Assembly: GCA_016713785.1 (NCBI GenBank)
Contig: JADJOM010000002.1
Span: 372,001 to 436,000 of the forward strand
From: Gemmatimonadota bacterium
GTDB taxonomy: Bacteria; Gemmatimonadota; Gemmatimonadetes; Gemmatimonadales; GWC2-71-9
Length of the DNA: 64,000 bases
Direction: 5' to 3'
Positions 21,704 through 30,390 of this stretch are shown in pieces (positions within the stretch are counted from its first letter, which is position 1; every line of letters starts with the position of its first letter). The notes under the pieces were generated by a model. The model ran no database searches. It was given only the letters and a program-made list of their open reading frames with translations, and was not told where the DNA came from. The position numbers and the translations under genes are program-made.

Positions 21704-23142
21704 TCCTGCCCGTCCAGCCCCACGGCGACCACCGGCCCGAGGTTCAGGGCTTCGAGGCCGGGTCGGATCCTGGCGGCGTCGCCGACCACGACGACGTGGA
21801 GGCGTTCGGGGTCGTAGCTGGCGCGGGCCACGCGCTGCACGTCGGCAGCGGTGACGGCGAGGACCTGCTTCACGTAGCGGTCGTACCAGGTGACGGGGAG
21901 GCCGTAGGTGAGCAGCTCCTCGACCTGGTCGCCCATCTGGCCCGCGGTCTCGAACTCGCCGGGGAGGCCGAAGGCGATGTAGTTGCGGGCCCGGGCCAGC
22001 TCGACGTCGCTCACCGGCGCGTCGCGGATGGCGTTGAGCTCCTTGAAGAACTCCACCAGCGAGCTGTCGGTGACGTCGCTGCGGACGGCGGCGCGGGCGG
22101 TGAAGGGGCCGGGGAGCGGGCGCCAGGCGAAGCCGGAGCCGGCGCCGTAGGTGTAGCCCTTCGTCTCGCGCAGGTTCTGGTTGAGCCGCGAGGAGAACGA
22201 GCCGCCGAGGATGGTGTTCATCACCTCGATGGCGGCGTAGTCGGGGGTGGAGCGATCGAGGCCGGGGCGCCCGATCATGATGACCGACTGGGCGGCGCCG
22301 GGCTTGTCGACCAGGTAGATGGTCCGGCGGCTCGGGGCCTCGGGGGCCGGGGGCACCGGGGCACGGAGCGCCGCCATGCGGTTGGCGCGCCAGGGGCCGA
22401 AGCGCTTGCCGATCTCGGCGCGGGCCTCGGCGAGGGAGATGTCGCCGGTGATGATGAACTCCGACTGGTCGGGGCGCACCACCCGCTGGTAGAAGCCGCG
22501 CACGGTGGCGGAGTCGAGCCGGGCGGTGCCGGCCGAGTCGCCGTTGATGGGGCGGTGGTAGGGGTGCGCCGCCGGGAAGACGATGGCGCCGAAGGCCAGG
22601 CTTGCCATGCCGTTGGGCTGGTCGCGCGCGGCGAGGATCGCGGCGAGGCGGAGGTCGCGTTCGCGGCTGACGTCGCTGCTCCGGAAGCCGGGGCGGAGGG
22701 CCACGTCGGCGAGGAGGTCGAGCGCCGGGCCGAGGGTGCGGCGCGGGGTGTTGAGGCTGAGGTAGAGGTAGTCCCAGTCGGCGGCGACGGAGAGCTCGGC
22801 GCCGAGGAAGGCGGCTTCGGCGGCGATGCCGAGGCCGTCGCGGGCGCCGGCGGCTTCATCGAGCATGCCGGCGGTGAAGGTGGCGAGGCCGGGGAGGTCG
22901 CCGTCGAGGCGGGCGCCGCCCTTCACGCGCAGGGTCACCTGCACCAGCGGCACCTCGTGCATGGGGACCACGCGGAGGGAGGCGCCGTTGGGGAGCCGGG
23001 CCTGCTGGATGGCGGGGAGCGTGAGGCTGGCGGGCGGCGTCACCGCCGGGACCTGGGCGCGGTCGAAGCCCTGGGCGCGGGCGCCGGTGGCGAGCAGCAG
23101 CGCGGCCGCCAGGGCGGCCAGGGGTCGGGTGATCGGCGTCAT
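21697..23142 (-). CDS. M16 family peptidase-like subunit lacking the zinc motif
   Basis: 481 residues with a signal peptide (LAALAAALLLATGARAQ). M16 folds are recognisable (LPNGASLRVVPMHEVPLVQVTLRVKGGARLD; GSFSSRLNQNLRETKGYTYGAGSGF), but where the zinc site HxxEH should stand the sequence is LATFTAGMLDEAAG, so zinc binding is lost. The glycine-rich and R/Y substrate-binding region near GYTYG remains. Such proteins pair with an active M16 partner, like the subunits of mitochondrial processing peptidase. It starts at the ATG of an ATGA overlap with the active M16 gene upstream. Probably periplasmic. Confidence 0.9.
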   Translation of the reverse strand: MTPITRPLAALAAALLLATGARAQGFDRAQVPAVTPPASLTLPAIQQARLPNGASLRVVPMHEVPLVQVTLRVKGGARLDGDLPGLATFTAGMLDEAAGARDGLGIAAEAAFLGAELSVAADWDYLYLSLNTPRRTLGPALDLLADVALRPGFRSSDVSRERDLRLAAILAARDQPNGMASLAFGAIVFPAAHPYHRPINGDSAGTARLDSATVRGFYQRVVRPDQSEFIITGDISLAEARAEIGKRFGPWRANRMAALRAPVPPAPEAPSRRTIYLVDKPGAAQSVIMIGRPGLDRSTPDYAAIEVMNTILGGSFSSRLNQNLRETKGYTYGAGSGFAWRPLPGPFTARAAVRSDVTDSSLVEFFKELNAIRDAPVSDVELARARNYIAFGLPGEFETAGQMGDQVEELLTYGLPVTWYDRYVKQVLAVTAADVQRVARASYDPERLHVVVVGDAARIRPGLEALNLGPVVAVGLDGQER

Positions 23143-24509
23143 GGCGTCCCCTTCACCGGCGTGGCGGCGAGTTCGGGCTTGCCCTGCGGCACCACGCTGA
23201 GGGTGACGCGGGGCTGGGTCAGGTACCGCGTGGCGACGCGCTGGATGTCGGCGGCGGTGATGGCGCGGTAGCGGGCCAGGTCGGCGGCGAAGCCGTCGGC
23301 GTGGCCGGTGCGGACGAAGTAGCCGTTCAGCATGTCGGCCTTGCCGTTGACGGTCTCGATCCGGCGGAGGAACGAGGCCTCGAGGGCGTTGATGGCCTGC
23401 TCCAGCTCGCGGGCGGTGGGGCCCTCGGCGGCCAGGCGGCGCAGCTCCCGGTCGATCGTGGGCTGCAGCCCGGTGAGGGCCTGCTCCGGCTTGGCGGTGG
23501 CCACCACCCAGAAGTCGCCGCCGACGCGCTTGCCGTCCTGGTAGGCCCAGACGCTGGAGGCGGTCTGGTCGTCGTGCACCAGGGCCTCGGTGAGGCGGCT
23601 GTTCTTCTCGCCGGCGAGCAGGTAGGCGAGCAGCTCGAGCGGGGCGTCGTCGGGGGTCAGCCCGGGGACGGTGGGCCAGACGTAGTAGAGCCGCGCCAGC
23701 TGCACCCGGTCCTCGAGCACCGCGGCGGTGTCGCGGGGGAGGGCCACGGCCGCGGCGGTGGTGCGCTCGATGGCGGGCCCGCGGGGGATCTCGCTGAAGT
23801 ACTGCCGCGCCAGGCGGAGCACCTCCGCCGGCTGCACGTCGCCGGCCACGACCAGCGAGGCGTTGTTGGGCGCGTAGTAGCGGCGGAAGAAGTCCTTCAC
23901 GTCCTCGACCGACGCGGCGGAGAGGTCGGCCATGGAGCCGATGACGGGCCAGGAGTAGGGGTGGCCCGCGGGGTAGAGCAGGGCGAGGATGGTCTCGTTG
24001 GCCAGGCCGTAGGGCTGGTTCTCGTTGCTCTGGCGGCGCTCGTTCTTCACCACGTCGCGCTGCAGGTCCACCTTCTCGCCGGTCATGGTGGGGAGCAGCC
24101 AGCCCATGCGGTCGGCCTCCAGCCAGAGCATCAGCGGGAGGGCCGTGGCGGGGCCCCATTCGTAGTAGTTGGTGCGGTCCTCGGTGGTGGAGCCGTTGTT
24201 GTTGGCGCCGGCCCCCTCGAGGAGGCGGTCGAAGGCGGGGTACTCGGCGTTCTGGGAGCCCATGAACATCAGGTGCTCGAACAGGTGCGCGAAGCCGGTG
24301 CGGCCGGCCTTCTCGTCGCCGGAGCCGACGTGGTACCAGACGTTCACGGCGACGGTGGGGACACTGTGGTCCTCGTGGACGATCACCGTGAGCCCGTTGG
24401 GCAGGGTGTCCACGGTGACGGGGACCCGGAGCGCCGGGGCCTGGGCCGCCGCCGGCGGCGCGAGCAGGGCCGCCAGCAGCAGGACGCGGGCGGGGGGACG
24501 GAGCAGCAT
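23139..24509 (-). CDS. M16 family zinc metallopeptidase (active subunit)
   Basis: 456 residues with a signal peptide ending near PPAAAQA. The zinc site HxxEH is HLFEH within GFAHLFEHLMFMGS at about residue 75, and a downstream acidic cluster (DVVKNERRQSNENQPYG) supplies the third zinc ligand region. Second half: LLAGEKNSRLTEALVHDDQTASSVWAY. It degrades or processes peptides in the periplasm. It is coupled by ATGA overlap to the zinc-less partner gene, and together they should form a heterodimer. Confidence 0.93.
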   Translation of the reverse strand: MLLRPPARVLLLAALLAPPAAAQAPALRVPVTVDTLPNGLTVIVHEDHSVPTVAVNVWYHVGSGDEKAGRTGFAHLFEHLMFMGSQNAEYPAFDRLLEGAGANNNGSTTEDRTNYYEWGPATALPLMLWLEADRMGWLLPTMTGEKVDLQRDVVKNERRQSNENQPYGLANETILALLYPAGHPYSWPVIGSMADLSAASVEDVKDFFRRYYAPNNASLVVAGDVQPAEVLRLARQYFSEIPRGPAIERTTAAAVALPRDTAAVLEDRVQLARLYYVWPTVPGLTPDDAPLELLAYLLAGEKNSRLTEALVHDDQTASSVWAYQDGKRVGGDFWVVATAKPEQALTGLQPTIDRELRRLAAEGPTARELEQAINALEASFLRRIETVNGKADMLNGYFVRTGHADGFAADLARYRAITAADIQRVATRYLTQPRVTLSVVPQGKPELAATPVKGTP

Positions 24510-24616
24510 GGGATGGACTCTCCAAGCGGGACGCGGCGGGGTGCTGGCGTGAACCCCGCCATGGGTCGAGAATAATAGCGGGCCCGGCTCCCCTCCGGCC
24601 CCGGCAAGGACGGTCC

Positions 24617-26353
24617 ATGGCGGCAGTGGTGGTCGCAGGCGCTCCAGGGCAGCCGCGCGATGACGTGACGCGGTGGCTGGCGGCGGCGGCGGTGGTGTGG
24701 GGCGGGTGGGCGCTGTTCGCGCTGCTCGGGCCGTTCGCCGAGTGGAGCATCCCCTGGCGCTACGCCGGCTTCGGCTTCTCCACCGCGGTGGAGGGGGCGC
24801 TGTTCTGGCGGGCGGCGCGGCGCGCCGACCTGGGCCCGCGGCTGCGGCTGGCGCTCGGGATCTCCGCCGCGGCGTTCGGGGTGAGCGCCTTCTCCTACCT
24901 GTACAGCGGCGCCGCCACCCTCGGGGCGCTGCCGCCGTTCCCCACGCTGCTCGACGACGTGCTCACCTTCGCCACCTACGGCATCGCGGTGGTGGGGCTC
25001 CTCTGCTGGCCGCTGGCGCCGCTGCCGCGCGGGCGGTGGTGGCACTTCGGGCTCGACGCCACCATCGGCATCGCGGGCATGGGGCTCTTCTTCTGGGTGC
25101 TGTCCACGCTGCCCGGGGACCCGGTGGGCGCCCCGTCGCAGCGCGGGTTCCTGCTGGCGCTGAGCGCGGCGCAGCTGCTCGACCTGGTGGCGCTCAACGT
25201 GGTGCTGGTGCGCGGGCTGCCGCTGCCCACGCCGCGCGCGTTCCGGATGTACATGGCCGCCCTCGGCCTCGAGGTGGTGAGCCTGGTGGTGATCCAGTAC
25301 TTCGCCGCCACCCTGCCCCCCTACAGCGTGAGCCGCTACGACGACGCGCTCTACATCGTGGTCCAGCTGCTGTACGTCCTCGCCGGGCTGCTGATCCTGC
25401 ATGACCCGGTGGAGGAGCCGGCGCCGTCACCGCTGCCGCCGTGGCTGCTCACCTTCAACCCGCTGCCGCTGCTGGCCATCGCGGGCGTGGCGGCGCTCTT
25501 CCTGTCCGAGGTGACCCGCGGCGACGGGGCGATCGAGACCGTGCTCGCGCTCGGGCTCGTGGTGCTGGTGGCGCTGCAGACGATCCGCCTCGTGGCGACG
25601 GTGGGGGAGAACGCGCGGCTGGTGCAGCATGAGGCGGCGCTGCAGGGGGAGAAGCTCGAGGCGCTGCGCCGGATCTCGGGCGGGATCTCGCACGAGTTCA
25701 ACAACATGCTCACGGCGGTGATCGGCCACGCCGAGCTGGGCCTGACGGAGGTGGATCCGGGCAGCCGGGTGGGGCGGGATCTCGAGGGGATCCGTGCCGC
25801 GGCGGAGCGGGCCTCGGTGCTCACCCGGGAGCTGCTGGCGTACAGCGGGGGCCAGTTCACCGGCCGGGAGCGGCTGGACCTGGGCGCCGAACTGCGGCGG
25901 CAGGCGCCGCGGATCCGGCAGGCGGCGGGAAGCCGGGTGTCGGTGATCGTGCAGCTCCCGGACGGGCCCGCGCGGGTCATCGGCGACCGGGCACAGCTGG
26001 CGGAGATGGTCCTCGCGCTGGCGCGCCACGCCGAACGCCGGATGCCGTCGGGGGGGACCCTGACCCTGGAGCTGCAGCGGGCGCTGCTGCAGGCGCCGGT
26101 CGGGGTGGCGGCCGGCACCCTCCCGGCCGGGGCGTACCTGCGGCTCGCGGTGACCGACACGGGGCCCGCGCTGCCCCGGCCGGCGGTGGAGCGGATCTTC
26201 GAGCCCTTCTCCACCTCGGCCGACAGCGGGATCCCGGCGCTTGGCCTGGCGGCGGTGCAGGGGGTGGTGGCGGCGCACGGCGGCGGCATCGTGGCCGCAA
26301 GCGAACCGGACCAGGGGCTGCAGCTCACGCTCTACCTGCCGGAGGCGGCATAG
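24617..26353 (+). CDS. Membrane histidine kinase, degenerate N-box
   Basis: 578 residues. Eight or nine membrane helices fill residues 17-340. A short coiled coil leads to the DHp helix with phospho-acceptor H359 in GGISHEFNNML, followed by an HATPase-type domain. The N-box, normally L-N-L-x-x-N-A, reads L466-A-L-A-R-H471-A, so the Asn that holds Mg-ATP is replaced by His. The G2 region (GIPALGLAAVQGV) is also weak, while the DTG of G1 is present (VTDTGPALPRPAVERIFEPF). It may be a poor kinase or a pseudokinase. The ATG at 24617 follows AAGGACGG. A paralogue with the same layout follows directly. No response regulator is nearby. Confidence 0.9.
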   Translation: MAAVVVAGAPGQPRDDVTRWLAAAAVVWGGWALFALLGPFAEWSIPWRYAGFGFSTAVEGALFWRAARRADLGPRLRLALGISAAAFGVSAFSYLYSGAATLGALPPFPTLLDDVLTFATYGIAVVGLLCWPLAPLPRGRWWHFGLDATIGIAGMGLFFWVLSTLPGDPVGAPSQRGFLLALSAAQLLDLVALNVVLVRGLPLPTPRAFRMYMAALGLEVVSLVVIQYFAATLPPYSVSRYDDALYIVVQLLYVLAGLLILHDPVEEPAPSPLPPWLLTFNPLPLLAIAGVAALFLSEVTRGDGAIETVLALGLVVLVALQTIRLVATVGENARLVQHEAALQGEKLEALRRISGGISHEFNNMLTAVIGHAELGLTEVDPGSRVGRDLEGIRAAAERASVLTRELLAYSGGQFTGRERLDLGAELRRQAPRIRQAAGSRVSVIVQLPDGPARVIGDRAQLAEMVLALARHAERRMPSGGTLTLELQRALLQAPVGVAAGTLPAGAYLRLAVTDTGPALPRPAVERIFEPFSTSADSGIPALGLAAVQGVVAAHGGGIVAASEPDQGLQLTLYLPEAA

Positions 26354-26542
26354 GCCCCGGCCACGGACGGCGCCGCCTGCCCCACCCGCCCGGCCGAAGG
26401 GCCAACGGAACCCCGCGCAGGGGGTTGCCGGCCAGCCGCCGGGACGGCCGTCCTTCTGCGGCGGCGTCCGCGCGGTAGATTCCCCGGCAGCTTTCCGCCC
26501 ACCCTGATCGCCGTCCCTCACCCGTTGCACCCGCGGACGCCG

Positions 26543-28279
26543 ATGCTCGACGCCGTCGCCCATCCCACGCTCCGCCCCGCCCCCCAGCGGGCCGCCGCCG
26601 CCGTGCCGGCGTGGATCTGGGCCAGCGGCGCGTTCCTGGTGCTGGCCAGCGTGGTGCTGGCATTGCCACGATGGGTGGAGCCCCCGGAGACCGGGCTGCT
26701 GGTGCTGTTTGAGGTGCGGCTGCTGATCGAGGGGGCGGCGTACCTCTGGGCGGCGGGGCGGCGGGAGCTGCCGCGCGCGCTGCGCGGCGTGCTGCGGCTG
26801 ACGGGCGGCATCTCGGTCGTCTCGCTGCTCACCAACCTCCCGCTCTTCTGGGTCTCGGGGCGGGCGCCGGAGTGGCTCGGGCTCGCCCTCGACGGCTGGA
26901 TGTTCCTTTCCTACATGCTCTCGGCGCTGGCGCTGCTGCTGTGGCCCCGGGTGGTGGCGCGGCGCTGGGACGCGCTCACGCTGCTGCTCGACCTGGTGAT
27001 CACCGCCGGCGCGATGGGCGCGCTGGTGCTGATCGAGGTGACCTTTCCGCTGGCGGACGCCACGCCGGATGTCGCGGAGACGCGGTGGTCGCTGATCTAC
27101 GGGCTGGCGCAGGTGGCCTCGCTGGCGGGGCTGTCGGTGATGGTGGTGCGGGGCCGGCCGATGCCGTCCCGGCGGGCGTTCTGGTGGTTCGTGGGGGCGC
27201 AGGCGGCGTACCTCCCGGCGCTGCTGCTCTCCCAGCTGGGGATGGCGGAGGTGATCACCAAGGTGGCGGGGCGGGTGCTCTATGTGCTCGGGGTGCTGCC
27301 CGCGCTGGTGGCGGCGGTGCATATCCGGCGGGACCCGGTGGACCTCGAACCCGCCACCGCGGGGCCGCTGTGGCTCCGGGACCTGAGCCCGCTGCCACTG
27401 GTGACGCCGGTGCTGGTGGTGGTGGCGCTGCTCCACGCCATGACGGAGGGGCCCCCGAGCCGGGTGCAGCCGCTGGTGGCGATGCTGATCGTCACCACCC
27501 TGCTGCTGGTGATCCGGGTGCTGCTCTCGGCGGGGGAGAGCGCGGCGCGGCTGCGGGAGGAGGCGGAACGGGAGCGGCGGCTGCAGCGGGAGAAGCTGGC
27601 GACGGTGGGGCGGCTGGCCGGCGGGCTGGCGCACGAGTTCAACAACATGATGACGGTGGTGGCGGGGCACGCCGAGTTCGCCGAGCGAGCGGTGCCGGCG
27701 GGGCACGCGGCCCACGAGGACCTGGCGATCATCCGGGAGCAGTCGGAGCGCGCGGCGCGGCTGACCCGCCAGCTGCTCTCGTTCAGCGGGCAGCAGGTGT
27801 TCCGGCTGGAACCGGTGCCCATCGGGCGGCTGCTGGCGGAGCTGCGGCCGCTGCTGGAGCCGGCGGTGGCGCTCGCGCCGGCGCCGGGGGTGGAGTTCCT
27901 GGCGGTGCGGGCCGACCTGCCGCTGCTCACGGCCGCGCTGCAGCAGCTGGCCCGCAACGCGGTGGAGGCGGGCGGCGCCGCGCCGCCGGTGCTGCAGCTG
28001 ACGGCGGTCGCGTTCGCCACGCGGCTGGAGAGTCCCTACCTGCCGGTGCCGGCCGGGCGCTACCTGGCGCTGGCGCTGCGCGACACCGGCAGTGGCATCG
28101 CGGTGGAGGACCTGCCGCGACTGTTCGACCCGTTCTTCACCCGCAGGCCGGTGCACAGCGCGGGCGGGCTCGGGCTGGCGGAGGTGTACGGGGTGGCGGT
28201 GGGGCACCACGGGGGGATCACCGTGGCCAGCGCGGTGGGGCGGGGCACCACCATGACGCTGTACCTGCCGCTCGCCTAG
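26543..28279 (+). CDS. Membrane histidine kinase, paralogue of the preceding gene
   Basis: 578 residues from the ATG at 26543; a TTG at 26525 is also in frame. Layout as in the upstream neighbour: about eight membrane helices to residue 330, a charged helix (RLREEAERERRLQREKLATVG), phospho-acceptor H364 in GGLAHEFNNMM, then the ATPase domain. Its N-box is intact (LQQLARNAVEAGG, N472), as are G1 (LRDTGSGIAVEDLPRLFDPFF) and G2 (GGLGLAEVYGV). It should be catalytically competent. The gap 26354-26542 has a possible -10 (TAGATT, 26476-26481) but no convincing -35. Its stop overlaps the convergent YdcF gene by four bases. Confidence 0.92.
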   Translation: MLDAVAHPTLRPAPQRAAAAVPAWIWASGAFLVLASVVLALPRWVEPPETGLLVLFEVRLLIEGAAYLWAAGRRELPRALRGVLRLTGGISVVSLLTNLPLFWVSGRAPEWLGLALDGWMFLSYMLSALALLLWPRVVARRWDALTLLLDLVITAGAMGALVLIEVTFPLADATPDVAETRWSLIYGLAQVASLAGLSVMVVRGRPMPSRRAFWWFVGAQAAYLPALLLSQLGMAEVITKVAGRVLYVLGVLPALVAAVHIRRDPVDLEPATAGPLWLRDLSPLPLVTPVLVVVALLHAMTEGPPSRVQPLVAMLIVTTLLLVIRVLLSAGESAARLREEAERERRLQREKLATVGRLAGGLAHEFNNMMTVVAGHAEFAERAVPAGHAAHEDLAIIREQSERAARLTRQLLSFSGQQVFRLEPVPIGRLLAELRPLLEPAVALAPAPGVEFLAVRADLPLLTAALQQLARNAVEAGGAAPPVLQLTAVAFATRLESPYLPVPAGRYLALALRDTGSGIAVEDLPRLFDPFFTRRPVHSAGGLGLAEVYGVAVGHHGGITVASAVGRGTTMTLYLPLA

Positions 28280-28872
28280 CGTTCGGCGCGCACGCCCATC
28301 AGCACCACCGGGATCTTCCACGCCTCCTGGGCAAAGAAGAACAGCTCCGCGCTCGGCCGCTGGCTGATCGGGCTGGTGCGGGTGGGGCAGGCAAAGGCGG
28401 TGAGGCCGGCGCGGCTGGCCTCGATGCGGAGCCGGAGCATGTGGAAGGGGTCGCTCACCAGCAGGACCCGCGGGGTGTCGCGTTCCAGGGCCCAGTCCGC
28501 CACCGAGCGGACCGAGGACTGGGTAGAGCGGCCCTCGGGGCGCACCACGACGGCCGCCTCCGGCACGCCGTGCCCCACCAGGTACTGCTGCCCCACCGTC
28601 GCCTCGCTCACCCGGTCCCCCTCCCCGATCCCGCCGGTCACCACCACCGTCGGTGCGAGTCCCTCGCGGTAGAGCGTGAGGGCGTGATCGAGCCGGGCCC
28701 GCAGCACGGGGGAGGGCTTGCCGTTGTACTGGGCGGCGCCGAGGACCACGATGGCGTCCGCCAGGCGGCGCTGGTCCTCGCGGCTGACGAGGTAGACGGC
28801 GAGGAGCGAGACGAGGTAGAGGAGCGCCGGCGTGAGGACGGCGGCGAGCAGCAGGCGGCGGGAACGAGGCAC
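28276..28872 (-). CDS. YdcF/SanA family (DUF218) membrane protein
   Basis: 198 residues. One N-terminal membrane helix (LLLAAVLTPALLYLVSLLAVYLV) is followed by a DUF218 domain: DAIVVLGAAQYNGKPSPVLRARLDHALTLY, TVVVTGGIGEGDRVSEA, VRPEGRSTQSSVRSV, VLLVSDPFHMLR. The conserved acidic, Asn and His positions of the family are present. YdcF-type proteins bind nucleotide-like ligands, and SanA relatives affect envelope permeability; the substrate is unproven. The start is a GTG at 28872. Convergent with the histidine kinase, overlapping its last codon. Confidence 0.88.
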   Translation of the reverse strand: MPRSRRLLLAAVLTPALLYLVSLLAVYLVSREDQRRLADAIVVLGAAQYNGKPSPVLRARLDHALTLYREGLAPTVVVTGGIGEGDRVSEATVGQQYLVGHGVPEAAVVVRPEGRSTQSSVRSVADWALERDTPRVLLVSDPFHMLRLRIEASRAGLTAFACPTRTSPISQRPSAELFFFAQEAWKIPVVLMGVRAER

Positions 28873-28888
28873 GGGCGGAAGTTAAGCG

Positions 28889-28946
28889 GGGGGGCGGTAA
28901 AGGCGGTACGGCGGTAAGGCGGTAGGGCGGTACCGCCCGTCCCGCC
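28889..28946. repeat. GGCGGTAA/GGCGGTAC repeat after the MBL stop codon
   Basis: GGCGGTAAAGGCGGTACGGCGG and further units end in GGTACC, where the orientation flips. On the MBL gene strand the stop reads GGA-TAG-GCGGGACGGGCGGTACC, so the repeat-like DNA starts at the stop codon. Confidence 0.8.
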
Positions 28947-30343
28947 TATCCGAGGTCGAAGCTCTCGCCCTGCGCCGGCACGTCCACCTGGCGCACCCCC
29001 TCCTCCTTGAGCAGCTGCGCCATGGCGAGGGTGGCCTCGCGCTCGCCGTGGACCACGAAGGCGCGCTTGATGGGGCCGCCGAGCTTGCGGAGCCAGCCGC
29101 GCAGCTCGTTGCGGTCGGCGTGGGCGGAGTAGCCGCCGATGGTCTCCACGCCCGCGCGCACCGGCAGCTCCTCGCCGAAGATCTTCACCACCCGGGCGCC
29201 GTCCTGGATGCGGCGGCCGAGGGTGTGCTCGCCCTGGAAGCCGACGAAGAGGACCAGGGTCTTGTGGTCGCCGACGTGGTTGGCGAGGTGGTGCAGGATG
29301 CGGCCCGACTCGGCCATGCCGCTCGCCGCGATGATGATCGCGGGGCCGGGCATGCCGTTGAGCTTCCGGGAGTCGCTGACGTCGCGCACGTACTGCACCA
29401 GCGGGAAGTCGAACAGCGCGGTGGTGCGCTCGATCAGGTGCTCGTCGCGGTCGAAGAGGTCGGGGTGCAGCCGGAAGACGGCGGTGGCGTCGACCGCGAG
29501 CGGGCTGTCCACGAAGATCGGAATGCCGGGGATCTTCCCGCTGCGGAAGAGCTGGTGCAGGCTGTACACCAGCTCCTGGGTGCGGCCCACGGCAAAGGAG
29601 GGGATCAGGATCTTCCCGCCGCGGCCCGCCACCTGGCGCACGATGTCGCCCAGGCGCGTCTCGGCGTCGGTGACGGTCTCGTGGGTGCGGTTGGCGTAGG
29701 TGGACTCGATGATCAGCGTGTCGACGGGGCCGGCCGGCGGGTCGGGGTCGCGGATGATGGGGAGCCCGGGCCGGCCGATGTCGCCGGAGAAGACCAGCCG
29801 GTGGGTGGCGCCCTCGGTGATGCGGAGGTCCACCGAGGCGGAGCCGAGGATGTGACCGGCGTCGGTGAACTCGAAGGCGATGTGCTTGCGCAGGTGCTGC
29901 ACCCGGCGGTAGGGCAGGCCCAGCATGAGGTCCTGCACCGCCACCGCGTCGGCCAGGGTGTAGAGCGGCTCGCTCTCCGGCCCGATCTTCTTCCGGCGTG
30001 CCAGGAACTCGGCGTCCTTCTCCTGGATGTGCGCCGCGTCGGGGAGCATGACGGCGGAGAGGTCGCGGGTGGCGGCGGTGGCGTAGATGGGGCCGTGGAA
30101 GCCGCGCCGCACCAGCAGCGGCAACCGTCCCGCGTGGTCGATGTGGGCGTGGGAGAGGATCACGCCGTCGAGGGTGCGGGGGTCGATCGGGAGGTTGGCG
30201 TTGAGCGCGTGCGCCTCCGAGCGCCGCCCCTGGAACAGCCCGGCGTCGAGCAGGAAGCGCGCGCCGGCGGCCTCGAGGAGGTGCATCGAGCCGGTGACCT
30301 GGCCGGCGGCGCCGTGGAATGTCAGGCGGATGGGCATGGGCAT
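28946..30343 (-). CDS. MBL-fold beta-CASP metallohydrolase (RNase-like)
   Basis: 465 residues. Metallo-beta-lactamase motif 2 is HAHIDHAG (HxHxDH, about residues 68-75). Further motifs are FTDAGHILGSASVDLR, LVFSGDIGRPG and IIESTYANRTH. A beta-CASP insertion (GGKILIPSFAVGRTQELVYSL, FVDSPLAVDAT, IIIAASGMAESGRILHHL) and the C-terminal YSAHADRNEL with FVVHGE complete the RNA-processing MBL (YSH1/CPSF-like) architecture. It probably cleaves RNA in the cytoplasm; the substrate is unknown. It starts at ATG 30343 or ATG 30337 (MPMPIRL). Confidence 0.92.
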   Translation of the reverse strand: MPMPIRLTFHGAAGQVTGSMHLLEAAGARFLLDAGLFQGRRSEAHALNANLPIDPRTLDGVILSHAHIDHAGRLPLLVRRGFHGPIYATAATRDLSAVMLPDAAHIQEKDAEFLARRKKIGPESEPLYTLADAVAVQDLMLGLPYRRVQHLRKHIAFEFTDAGHILGSASVDLRITEGATHRLVFSGDIGRPGLPIIRDPDPPAGPVDTLIIESTYANRTHETVTDAETRLGDIVRQVAGRGGKILIPSFAVGRTQELVYSLHQLFRSGKIPGIPIFVDSPLAVDATAVFRLHPDLFDRDEHLIERTTALFDFPLVQYVRDVSDSRKLNGMPGPAIIIAASGMAESGRILHHLANHVGDHKTLVLFVGFQGEHTLGRRIQDGARVVKIFGEELPVRAGVETIGGYSAHADRNELRGWLRKLGGPIKRAFVVHGEREATLAMAQLLKEEGVRQVDVPAQGESFDLG

Positions 30344-30390
30344 CGGCTCGTTGGGTCGGCGGTTCGACGGTTCGACGGACGGGTGGGCGG

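Noticed and set aside
25427..28321. 964-codon minus-strand open frame opposite the histidine kinases
   Set aside because: Arg/Gln/His-rich low-complexity translation with no motif; antisense to two clear kinases.
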